Source of the DNA: Ignavibacteriaceae bacterium
GTDB taxonomy: Bacteria; Bacteroidota; Ignavibacteria; Ignavibacteriales; Ignavibacteriaceae
Direction of reading: 5' to 3'
Assembly: GCA_031292455.1 (NCBI GenBank)
Contig: JARLHC010000050.1
Span: 1-64,000, forward strand
Length of the DNA stretch: 64,000 nucleotides
The position numbers and the translations under genes were made by a program. This document shows positions 37,793 to 46,206 of the stretch, one piece after another (the first letter of the stretch is position 1; each line of letters begins with the position of its first letter). Under the pieces are notes generated by a model that was given only the letters and a program-made list of their open reading frames with translations, was not told where the DNA came from and searched no databases.

Positions 37793-38617
37793 TTAACCGG
37801 TTAAAGACTCTACATCTATTTTTTGAACTTCGGATATAGGTCTCCCTAGAAATAGTTCAGCTAATTCTTTAAATTTCATGGGGATATCGCTAACAAAGAA
37901 TGATTGATTCCCTATAGCAAATTTATTAGTAAGGAGGTTATATCTTTCGAGTTCCTCCTTTACTGACTCGGCGGCTGCGATTCCTGAATCTATCAATTTT
38001 ACATCTTTTCCGACAACGTACTGGATTACCTCTGCAAGAATAGGATAATGGGTGCATCCTAAAACAAGTGTATCTATACCTATTTTGCCAAATTCGAGAA
38101 GATATTCTTCTGCTATTTCATAAGTAGCCTTATGTTTAGTCCACCCTTCTTCAGCAAGAGGTACAAAAAGGGGGCATGCCCGTTCAAAGACATACAGGGA
38201 TGGATCATTTCTTTTTATCTTTTTTGAATATGCCTGGTTGCTTATTGTAGAACGCGTTCCTATAACCCCGATCTTTTTATTTTTTGAATGAAGTGATGCC
38301 ATTCTGGCACCTGGGTCGATCATTCCGATAATGGGGATATCAAATCTGCTTTTCAGCTGATCCAAAGCAATTGAAGATACAGTATTACACGCGACTACAA
38401 GCGCCTTAATGTTTTTATGCATCAGGAACTTGGCATCCTGTAAACCGTAATCTATTATCGTATCGTTTGATTTAGAACCATAAGGCACCCGGGCCGTATC
38501 GCCAAAATATACAATGTCTTCCTGAGGAAGATATGAAGCAATTCTTTTAACAACCGTTAATCCGCCAATTCCGGAATCAAAGACTCCTATCGGCTTTTCT
38601 TTTTCCATAAAATTCAA
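37793..38617 (-). CDS. murI: Glutamate racemase
   Basis: A 274-residue enzyme making D-glutamate for peptidoglycan. The paired catalytic cysteines lie in 'VACNTVSSIALD' and 'LGCTHYPIL', and 'IGVFDSGIGGLTVV' opens the protein. The start at TTG 38617 is supported by an aagg site seven bases before it; ATG 38608 is the alternative. Last gene of the queC-queF-glnD-murI cluster. Confidence 0.95.
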   Translation of the reverse strand: MNFMEKEKPIGVFDSGIGGLTVVKRIASYLPQEDIVYFGDTARVPYGSKSNDTIIDYGLQDAKFLMHKNIKALVVACNTVSSIALDQLKSRFDIPIIGMIDPGARMASLHSKNKKIGVIGTRSTISNQAYSKKIKRNDPSLYVFERACPLFVPLAEEGWTKHKATYEIAEEYLLEFGKIGIDTLVLGCTHYPILAEVIQYVVGKDVKLIDSGIAAAESVKEELERYNLLTNKFAIGNQSFFVSDIPMKFKELAELFLGRPISEVQKIDVESLTG

Positions 38618-38627
38618 ATAATTGCCT

Positions 38628-41198
38628 TTATAATAATTGAGTAATCGTATCGGTAAGTTCTGCTTTAATCAATTCATGCTCATTAACCGACACTTTTTTA
38701 CCGCTTCTTTCAAGTACATAAAATGAATCAACTATATCATCTCCATTTGTAGCTATTTTAGCAAAATATATGGAAAGTCCAAGTTCATTCATCTTACTGG
38801 TTACCTGGTAAAGAAATCCAAGGCGGTCGGGAGAAAAAACATCAATGATTGTATATTTTTCATGATTCTCAAAAGCAATTCTTATTTTGCCAGTTCTCTT
38901 GAAGAACTTACTTTCAATTCTCCACCATTTGTTTTTAAGTTTCGAGAATTCCTGATTAAGTTGAAGCATACCAATAATTACTGAATTGAGATCCTCTTCT
39001 ATTTTAATAAATCTCTCCGGCTCAATCTTTCTGCCTGTCCTGAAGTCGGAAACATTGAATGTATCTATAACAATTCCATCCTTTCGCGTAAATATTTTCG
39101 CATCGTGGATATTGGCATCATTGATTGATAAAACTCCGCATATCTTTGATAATAGTGAAGGGAAGTCTTTCGTAATTATAGTTATATTAGTAAAATCGTT
39201 AAGCTCTTTAAATAACGTTGAAACTATTGTCCCCTTTTGAATTTCCTCTACATGCCGTGCAATTTCCTCATCTGTAAAATGATGAACATAAGAAATATCA
39301 TTTATCGAATCAATATGTTCCTGTACATGGGATTCCGATATTGTAGGCGAAAGTTTGCTGATTTCTTTGGGGATTACATAAGTACTTGATATTAAAAGCT
39401 CTTCACCGCTCATTTGCTTTATCAACATCGAACTGGTTTTCCGGTATAATTCAGCTAACAGATCACTTTTCCACGAAGTCCAGACCGCAGGATTTACAGC
39501 TGATAAATCTGCATAGGTTACAAGATATAAAAGATCTAATGCATGAACTGAAGCAAATTTAGCGGTAAAATTATTCAGCGTTTCAGGGTCATTAAGGTTT
39601 CGTCGAAATGCTACCTGCTCCATATACAAATGGTTCTTTACCAGAAAGGATACTTTTTCAATTACGTCTTCACTATAACCGAGTCTGTACATGATTGATG
39701 AAGCCATCTCTGCACCGATAATTTCATGACCGGATATATTAATCGGCTTAGCTATATCGTGGAACAATAAACTCAAATATAATATCTCTTTATCTTTAAG
39801 GTTGTTGAAGATCTTCCCTAAATTTGAATAATCCTTCTCGAGTTTTTCTACATTCAGAATAGACATCAATGTATGCTCATCTGCTGTATACTGATGGTAT
39901 ACACCATGCTGTAGAAATCCTATCAAGTCTTTGAATTCCGGCATAAATGCACCAAGAACTCCAAGTTCGTTCATGTTGGATAAAGTCTGTCCTACATTTT
40001 TAGGCAGCCGGAGAATTTCCCTGAAAAAGACTGATGAACTTGTACTGCTTAATCCAAAATTATCTTCTTTCTCTACGGTTTCGACTATTAATGTTCTTAA
40101 CTTCTCATCAAACTGGGCATTATATGATCCTCGGTAGTAAAAGGCCCTCAGTATATCGGACAGGTCTAAATTACTATTGCTGTTTAATGAAATTGTTTTC
40201 CCCTTCAGTATAAAATCTTCATCAAGATCAATTGCCAGTGAATCTGGCAGAGGGTTGGTTATCTCCTCTAAGAATTTTTTAACAATTGATTTAGTAAAGC
40301 GGTTTATTGTGTTTGCAGCAATAAAATAGTCTCTCATGAAAAACGAGATCGCTTCTTTCTTAGTATAAAAAAGAGGTGCAATCTTTTGCTGTGCCGCAAA
40401 CTCGAGCCGGTCGTTTTTCTGATTAGACATCAGATGAAGCAGGTTTCTTACAGTTATTAAAAGCTTATAGCCGCTTAGTAGTCTTCTGCATTCGTTGGGT
40501 GATGCGTATTCCTTTTCAAGAAGCATTTGAACAAAAGTTTCAGACTGGGTTTTCTCATTTTGTTTATTAAGAAATTCCTTGTTTTTGAGGATGTACATCC
40601 ATTCAACAACCTGGAAGTCCCTTAATCCGCCCGCTGATAATTTTATATTAGGCTCTAATGTCTTGGCTGATGAACCGAATTTTTCATACCTCGCTTCTAT
40701 ATCATGAACAAAATCATAAATAAGATTTCTCTGTACATCCTCTGTTAATGACGCCAGAAGAAGCTCATTCCATTTATTATATATTTTCTCTGAACCCCAA
40801 AGTAATCTTGTTTCAAAAAACTGGGTAAAGCTGTGTAGGTCTTCTTTCAGAAATTTTGATATATCCCCAAAGTCCCTTAATGTCTGGGAAACTTCAATTC
40901 CATTATCCCACAATAAAGTCAGTATCTCTGATATCTCTTTTTCATTGCCGGCTAATGATTCATTAATAAAAATAAGATCTATATCTGAATAAGGGGCAAG
41001 CTCCCTGCGGCTGAAACTCCCGGCAGATGCAATAGCAAAATTAATCTTTCTGTTACTGGTTAATAACCGTATAAAATCTTCTACTAACAGACTGTACTGC
41101 ATGCTGAAATCAAGGGAATCAATACTCTTTGAATTCTCCCTGAATAACAGGTCTCTCTTTTTTATGAAATCTTTTTTTATAACAGCATTAACTGGCAT
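38628..41198 (-). CDS. glnD: GlnD-type bifunctional uridylyltransferase/uridylyl-removing enzyme
   Basis: An 856-residue nitrogen sensor that modifies the PII protein in response to glutamine. Domains in order: nucleotidyltransferase ('AGSFSRRELAPYSDIDLIF' near 62-80, with the metal Asp pair), a helical domain, an HD domain ('LLFHDIAKP' near 478), and two C-terminal ACT domains (about 680-760 and 785-850) that bind glutamine. Length and order match GlnD. No glnB/PII gene is in the window. It fits with three glutamate dehydrogenases nearby as part of nitrogen control. Confidence 0.9.
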   Translation of the reverse strand: MPVNAVIKKDFIKKRDLLFRENSKSIDSLDFSMQYSLLVEDFIRLLTSNRKINFAIASAGSFSRRELAPYSDIDLIFINESLAGNEKEISEILTLLWDNGIEVSQTLRDFGDISKFLKEDLHSFTQFFETRLLWGSEKIYNKWNELLLASLTEDVQRNLIYDFVHDIEARYEKFGSSAKTLEPNIKLSAGGLRDFQVVEWMYILKNKEFLNKQNEKTQSETFVQMLLEKEYASPNECRRLLSGYKLLITVRNLLHLMSNQKNDRLEFAAQQKIAPLFYTKKEAISFFMRDYFIAANTINRFTKSIVKKFLEEITNPLPDSLAIDLDEDFILKGKTISLNSNSNLDLSDILRAFYYRGSYNAQFDEKLRTLIVETVEKEDNFGLSSTSSSVFFREILRLPKNVGQTLSNMNELGVLGAFMPEFKDLIGFLQHGVYHQYTADEHTLMSILNVEKLEKDYSNLGKIFNNLKDKEILYLSLLFHDIAKPINISGHEIIGAEMASSIMYRLGYSEDVIEKVSFLVKNHLYMEQVAFRRNLNDPETLNNFTAKFASVHALDLLYLVTYADLSAVNPAVWTSWKSDLLAELYRKTSSMLIKQMSGEELLISSTYVIPKEISKLSPTISESHVQEHIDSINDISYVHHFTDEEIARHVEEIQKGTIVSTLFKELNDFTNITIITKDFPSLLSKICGVLSINDANIHDAKIFTRKDGIVIDTFNVSDFRTGRKIEPERFIKIEEDLNSVIIGMLQLNQEFSKLKNKWWRIESKFFKRTGKIRIAFENHEKYTIIDVFSPDRLGFLYQVTSKMNELGLSIYFAKIATNGDDIVDSFYVLERSGKKVSVNEHELIKAELTDTITQLL

Positions 41199-41206
41199 TA
41201 TTTGTA

Positions 41207-41584
41207 TTAGTTAAAATTCTCATTCAGAAAATCATCTTTCTGGTATTCAACTTCCACTACCGAAGATATACCCCCGCGTACTTTAAAATCTGCTGTTATA
41301 TGCATGTACCTTGGCTGACATGCCTCTACCAGATCATCAAGTATCCGGTTGGTAACACTTTCAAAATAAATCCCGTCATTGCGATATGAATTAAAATATA
41401 ACTTCAGCGATTTGAGTTCTATGCATAGCTTGTCTGGTATATATTCTACCGTTATAGTTGCAAAGTCGGGCTGTCCTGTCTTGGGGCACAATGATGTAAA
41501 TTCGGGAGCTTCATGTATTACTGTGTAGTCTCTGTTTGGATATGCGTTCTCAAATACTTCTATAATTTTCGTTTTATCGTTCAT
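41207..41584 (-). CDS. queF: NADPH-dependent preQ0 reductase QueF (type I)
   Basis: A 125-residue single-domain QueF that reduces 7-cyano-7-deazaguanine to preQ1 in queuosine synthesis. The catalytic Cys lies in 'EFTSLCPKTGQPDFATI', and the cofactor motif 'CIELKSLKLYFNSYRN' follows. Ten bases downstream of queC and eight upstream of glnD. Confidence 0.96.
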   Translation of the reverse strand: MNDKTKIIEVFENAYPNRDYTVIHEAPEFTSLCPKTGQPDFATITVEYIPDKLCIELKSLKLYFNSYRNDGIYFESVTNRILDDLVEACQPRYMHITADFKVRGGISSVVEVEYQKDDFLNENFN

Positions 41585-41594
41585 CTTATTCCTT

Positions 41595-42281
41595 TCAATT
41601 GTATAATGGTTTAATTTTATAAATTATCGGATCCTCTATCCCCGCTTGCTGAAAACCCCTTAATCTTAGTGCACAACTATCACAGACTCCGCATGCCTCT
41701 TCTTCATTCTGATAGCACGACCAGGTCAAATGAAGCGGTGCATTTAATTCAGCTCCCTTCAATACGATTTCTTTTTTGCTAAGACTAATAACCGGGGTAA
41801 TTATCTTAATTCTAGTCTCAGGTTTAGTCCCTATATCTGCCATCTTCTCAAATGCCGTAAAGAATTCAGGCCGGCAGTCGGGATATCCGGATGAATCCTC
41901 ATTAACCGCACCAATAAAAACTGCAGAGGCATTTATAACTTCACCCCAGCTGATACATGCGGATAATATGTTGGCATTTCTGAACGGTACGTATGAATTG
42001 GGTACATCCTTATTGGCCAGATCGGCTTTTTCTACCCTTATTTTCTTGTCCGTTAACGAGGAACCGCCTATTTTAGATAGATGGGAGAAATCAATTATCA
42101 ATCGTTTACTAATCCCGTAAAAGTCTCCAATCCTGTTAAAAGAATTTAACTCCTTTAGCTCTGTTCTCTGTTTGTAATTAGCATGGAACAGAACCACATC
42201 GTATTCCTGCAGAGCAATAGCTGTTGTAACACAACTGTCTAATCCTCCGCTTAATGCAACTATGGCTACTTTCTTTTTCAT
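41595..42281 (-). CDS. queC: 7-cyano-7-deazaguanine synthase
   Basis: This 228-residue PP-loop ATPase makes preQ0, the queuosine precursor. It has the PP-loop 'LSGGLDSCVTTAIA' at 9-22 and a zinc site near the C-terminus ('SCYQNEEEACGVCDSCALR'). It starts the - strand operon. No preQ1 riboswitch consensus is seen in the 160-bp divergent gap to tpiA. QueA, a later enzyme of the same pathway, is at 58879. Confidence 0.96.
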   Translation of the reverse strand: MKKKVAIVALSGGLDSCVTTAIALQEYDVVLFHANYKQRTELKELNSFNRIGDFYGISKRLIIDFSHLSKIGGSSLTDKKIRVEKADLANKDVPNSYVPFRNANILSACISWGEVINASAVFIGAVNEDSSGYPDCRPEFFTAFEKMADIGTKPETRIKIITPVISLSKKEIVLKGAELNAPLHLTWSCYQNEEEACGVCDSCALRLRGFQQAGIEDPIIYKIKPLYN

Positions 42282-42441
42282 TCGATGCCGAACTTTGATT
42301 TATTATTTACTTTACAATTTACTAATATAGAAAAAACTGGTTTTACTTAGAAGGGAAAAGGCTGTAATCATTTTTATTAGAGTATTAAAATATTAAATTT
42401 GTTCCGGCATTTAGAAATAATAAAATCAATTGAGAGGATTT

Positions 42442-43197
42442 ATGAGACGGAAAGTAATTGCAGGAAATTGGAAAATGAATAATGATTTGAAGGAAACTCA
42501 AAATCTTATTTCAAAATTATCAGCAGGATTATCTAATAGCGAAGTGAATTGCGATGTAATAGTTTGTCCTCCATTTACATCATTATCAGAAGCATATGCT
42601 TTATTAAAAGATACAAAGATAAAACTGGGGGCCCAGAATATGTATTTTGAATCTTCAGGCGCCTTTACAGGCGAAATCTCCGCGGCAATGCTTAAAAGTG
42701 TAGGATGCGAATATGTTATCCTCGGCCATTCCGAAAGAAGAAATATTTTCGGCGAATCAGATGAACTTATTAATAGTAAAATTAAAAAAGCTATAACCAG
42801 CGGGCTGAAACCAATATTCTGTGTAGGAGAATTACTTGAGGAAAGAGAAGCCGGTATAATGGAAGAGGTAATCAAAAGACAGGTTAAAGCAGGATTAGAA
42901 GGCGTCTCTTCTGACGATATGAGCAAACTTATTATCGCCTATGAACCCGTTTGGGCGATCGGTACAGGCAAAACTGCTTCCCCGGATCAGGCCCAGGAAG
43001 TCCATGCCTTAATTCGTAACCTGATAAAAGAAAAATACGGTGCCCCGGTTTCTGAGAAAATTATTATCCAATATGGCGGCAGCGTAAAACCTGATAATGC
43101 TAAGGAACTCTTATCCCAGAAAGATATCGACGGTGCCTTGGTCGGCGGAGCTTGCCTTAAAGCAGATTCGTTTATAGGAATTATGCAGGGAGCGTAA
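42442..43197 (+). CDS. tpiA: Triose-phosphate isomerase
   Basis: A 251-residue TIM-barrel enzyme interconverting dihydroxyacetone phosphate and glyceraldehyde 3-phosphate. The catalytic Lys (in 'AGNWKMN'), His ('LGHSERRNIF') and Glu ('AYEPVWAIGTGK') are all present, as is the phosphate loop 'YGGSVKPDNA' and 'DGALVGGACL'. ATG 42442 is chosen because a gagagga site ends four bases before it; a TTG at 42430 would overlap that site. Confidence 0.97.
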   Translation: MRRKVIAGNWKMNNDLKETQNLISKLSAGLSNSEVNCDVIVCPPFTSLSEAYALLKDTKIKLGAQNMYFESSGAFTGEISAAMLKSVGCEYVILGHSERRNIFGESDELINSKIKKAITSGLKPIFCVGELLEEREAGIMEEVIKRQVKAGLEGVSSDDMSKLIIAYEPVWAIGTGKTASPDQAQEVHALIRNLIKEKYGAPVSEKIIIQYGGSVKPDNAKELLSQKDIDGALVGGACLKADSFIGIMQGA

Positions 43198-43608
43198 AAT
43201 ATAAGCTCCACTTATTGAATATCTATTCCCAGGGGCTATCCCCCTGGGTTTACCCCCTTTATTTGCTTCAAAATGAGACAAATACGCCCGTATTACCCCT
43301 ACTCCTTACCAAATGTTGAACGAGAGATGATTGGGAGATGAACGACTCAGTAACGACTCAGCTACTCCCCTCCCTTAAATGTCTCAATATGTGGCATTTT
43401 TTAGTGCACCCCTCTTAATGAAGTACAATATTTCCTCTCCTTAAAATTAATTCAATTCCCCTCCTCTCTTTCTATTAAAACAATTTAATCAAAGGTTATT
43501 CAAAAATGCCATATTTAAGGCATTATTAAGGAAGATTTACATTGATTTCCCCTCCGTTTTTGCGTATCTTTTGCGGTTTAATTCTATAATTATAGGATAG
43601 TTACACGG
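43198..43608. other. Intergenic stretch between tpiA and the GH2-like gene
   Basis: About 410 bp without a gene. It contains the tpiA terminator, a tandem pair of 'aacgactcag' (43341-43350 and 43352-43361), C-rich text and a short hairpin (aatgcc...ggcatt) near 43507-43525. No promoter could be picked with confidence. Confidence 0.6.
43228..43250 (+). terminator. Terminator after tpiA
   Basis: An 8-bp GC-rich stem cccagggg/cccctggg with a 5-nt loop, followed by only three T's, so moderate. Confidence 0.65.
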
Positions 43609-46197
43609 ATGGGATTTCCCAGGTTTGTTTTATACTCCTTTGTCATAATATCACTATTATTCCCTCATTTTTGCTTCTCCCAGATCATTTTTAAGGAACT
43701 TCCTGGCTATAAGTTTAATTATTCGGAAAAAGATCTTCTGGATATTACCGAAACAAGAAGTGTAATTTCCCTGGACGGCAAGTGGCAGGTTTATGCCGCT
43801 AACGATAAGGAACAGAAAAAAATAGTAGTGGATGTACCTTCAATTTTCGAAGGGGATGGTATCCTGGTTTTTGAAAAAGCATTCTCCCTCTCCAAAGAAC
43901 AAATTTCAAACAATGAATTTAAAATCTATTTTCTCGGTCTTAATTATTCAGCCGATATATCCGTAAATAACGTTATTATTTACAGGCATACCGGCGGCAG
44001 ATTTCCATTTAATATCGACCTCCCTAAAGATATTATTAAGTTCGATAGATATAATATTTTATCAGTTAAGCTTAATTATAAGGCAGATGCCGAAAATACA
44101 ATTCCTGTTAAACAGGGATTCCTCTTGCCTAAGAATTATGGTGGAATTTTCGGAGATATATATCTTCAGTTATTCCCAAATATATTTATCAACGATCCCG
44201 ATATTTCCTATAAGTATGATCCCAGATCAAATAAAGTAAAATTTGTTCTCTCCTCTAAAATTGAGAATAAGGATTTTGTAACTAAAGATTCTCTCGGCGG
44301 AAATGATTTGCTCGATCTTAAAATAGTATTTCAGTCTGCATCCGGTGGAAGTAGCTCAGTTCAGGATCAGTCCTTTCAGCTTAACAGGAATAAAGAAAAA
44401 AGTTTAACAGAATATTTCGAATTATCCTCCCCTGTATTATGGTCCCCGTCAAATCCTCAGTCATATAATGTTTCTTTTAATTTATATAGAAATGGTAGAC
44501 TGATTGATATTGTAAACAGGAAAGTATCGGTCTATTCCATTACCCCCTCAAAGGAATCACTCTTATTTAATGGCTCCAACTTTACAATTGAAGGCGTTAC
44601 TTATATCCCCTCAAATTATGAATACGGCAGTATGCTTACTATCGATCAGATGGAAAAAGATATCAGATTGATTAAGGAATCCGGTTTTAATTGTATCAGG
44701 TTCTCAAAGATAATTCCAAATCCTTATTACCTCGTATTATGTGAAAAAGTAGGGCTTCTCGCTTTTGTAGAACTTCCACTGAATTTGATTCCGGGAAAAT
44801 TGTCCCGTGATCCTAATTTTATCCAGAGAAGCCAGAATTATCTTAATAATTTTATTAAATCATATAAAAGATATTCGGTTATCGGGGCTGTTGGACTTGG
44901 AAGTTCATATCTGCCTGGGGTGGAATCTCAGATAAATCTTCTTAATTCCCTCGCGGATTTAACTAAGAAACAGATCCATGCCCTCACTTATGCCTCCTTT
45001 GCAAAATTTAATATCTCCAGATTGGACAACCTTGATCTCTATGGATTGGAATTTATAAATGCTCTTCCCAACCAGTTCCACTCCCAGATTCTGGATCTGA
45101 AAACCGAACTTGGGGCCGGCAGCGTATTCATAAGCGATGCCACATACACTGTTAATGCCGGAAATTCAGATGGGTATGTAAATAAATATACTTATGAGGC
45201 CCAGGCATCCTATTTCGATCAGGTCATAGATTATTGCAATTCAACTCCTCTGTCAGGATATTTTCTTAATACTATGTTTGATTATAGGGGGGAATATTCT
45301 TCCTTAATTACCGGCTATAACAAGGAAAATATTTATCATATCGGCTTGGTGGGTGAAGATAGGGAAAACAGCCGGCTTGCTTTAAAGGTTGTAAGCGCTA
45401 AACTTCATAATTCCGAAAAAGTAACTATCCCTATTGGCAGTAAAAAAGATGATGCCCCAATGATCTTTATAGTTTTCGGAATTGTTTTAGCAATCCTTTT
45501 CAGCGGACTGATTAATTCCGGTAGAAAATTCAGGGAAGATACTTCACGTGCATTATTAAGACCATATAATTTCTTCGCCGATGTGAGAGATCAGAGATTG
45601 ATTTCAGGAATGCAGTCCAATATTCTTGCAGTTTTAATTGCGGCGGTTTCAGGACTAATGATAAGCAACCTTTTATATTATCTGAGAGATAACCTCTTTT
45701 TTGAAAAAACTATACTCGCATTCGGTAGTCATGGAATATTAAAAACAATTAACTACCTTGCCTGGCACCCGGTACTTTCAATATTATGGTTATCGGTAGC
45801 TTCCTTTATTATCCTGGTATTTTTAAGCATCCTTGTAAAAGCAGGTGCATTTTTTGTAAGAAACAGAGTCTATTTTTCAAGCGCATATTTTACTGTAATC
45901 TGGTCATTCCTTCCTCTCATGCTTCTAATACCGGTTGGAATTATTCTGTACAGGGTATTATCTGCAGATGTTGGGAATACCTATGTGTACTTGGCCCTTA
46001 TTCTTTTTACCTTATGGATATTTTACAGGCTGATGAAAGGCATATATGTAATTTTTGACGTAAATGCAGGGAGTGTCTATTTCTATAGCTTACTTTTAAT
46101 TGCTCTTGTATTTACCAGCACGATAATTTATTATGAAATGAGTAATTCAGTTATTGAATATCTGCAAATCACTCTAAAACTATTTAATATTTTATAG
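43609..46197 (+). CDS. GH2-like sugar-binding protein with C-terminal membrane domain
   Basis: An 862-residue envelope protein. A signal peptide (1-24) is followed by a GH2 jelly-roll domain (about 45-195: 'SLDGKWQVYA', 'YFLGLNYSADISVNN', 'GGIFGDIYLQL'), an immunoglobulin-like domain (about 200-310) and a TIM-barrel-like region (315-600, 'GVTYIPSNYEYGS'). The region from 618 on has about six membrane helices. The acid/base Glu of GH2 enzymes ('GNE' motif) is not visible: the place reads 'GAVGLGSSYLPG', and no nucleophile Glu is evident near 'ISDATY'. It is therefore probably a non-catalytic glycan-binding or sensing protein. Its stop is 9 bp before smc. Confidence 0.7.
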   Translation: MGFPRFVLYSFVIISLLFPHFCFSQIIFKELPGYKFNYSEKDLLDITETRSVISLDGKWQVYAANDKEQKKIVVDVPSIFEGDGILVFEKAFSLSKEQISNNEFKIYFLGLNYSADISVNNVIIYRHTGGRFPFNIDLPKDIIKFDRYNILSVKLNYKADAENTIPVKQGFLLPKNYGGIFGDIYLQLFPNIFINDPDISYKYDPRSNKVKFVLSSKIENKDFVTKDSLGGNDLLDLKIVFQSASGGSSSVQDQSFQLNRNKEKSLTEYFELSSPVLWSPSNPQSYNVSFNLYRNGRLIDIVNRKVSVYSITPSKESLLFNGSNFTIEGVTYIPSNYEYGSMLTIDQMEKDIRLIKESGFNCIRFSKIIPNPYYLVLCEKVGLLAFVELPLNLIPGKLSRDPNFIQRSQNYLNNFIKSYKRYSVIGAVGLGSSYLPGVESQINLLNSLADLTKKQIHALTYASFAKFNISRLDNLDLYGLEFINALPNQFHSQILDLKTELGAGSVFISDATYTVNAGNSDGYVNKYTYEAQASYFDQVIDYCNSTPLSGYFLNTMFDYRGEYSSLITGYNKENIYHIGLVGEDRENSRLALKVVSAKLHNSEKVTIPIGSKKDDAPMIFIVFGIVLAILFSGLINSGRKFREDTSRALLRPYNFFADVRDQRLISGMQSNILAVLIAAVSGLMISNLLYYLRDNLFFEKTILAFGSHGILKTINYLAWHPVLSILWLSVASFIILVFLSILVKAGAFFVRNRVYFSSAYFTVIWSFLPLMLLIPVGIILYRVLSADVGNTYVYLALILFTLWIFYRLMKGIYVIFDVNAGSVYFYSLLLIALVFTSTIIYYEMSNSVIEYLQITLKLFNIL

Positions 46198-46206
46198 GAT
46201 CCGTAA

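Noticed and set aside
42282-42441. Possible preQ1 riboswitch before queC
   Set aside because: The short preQ1 aptamer consensus (hairpin plus A-rich tail) could not be found on the reverse strand of this gap.
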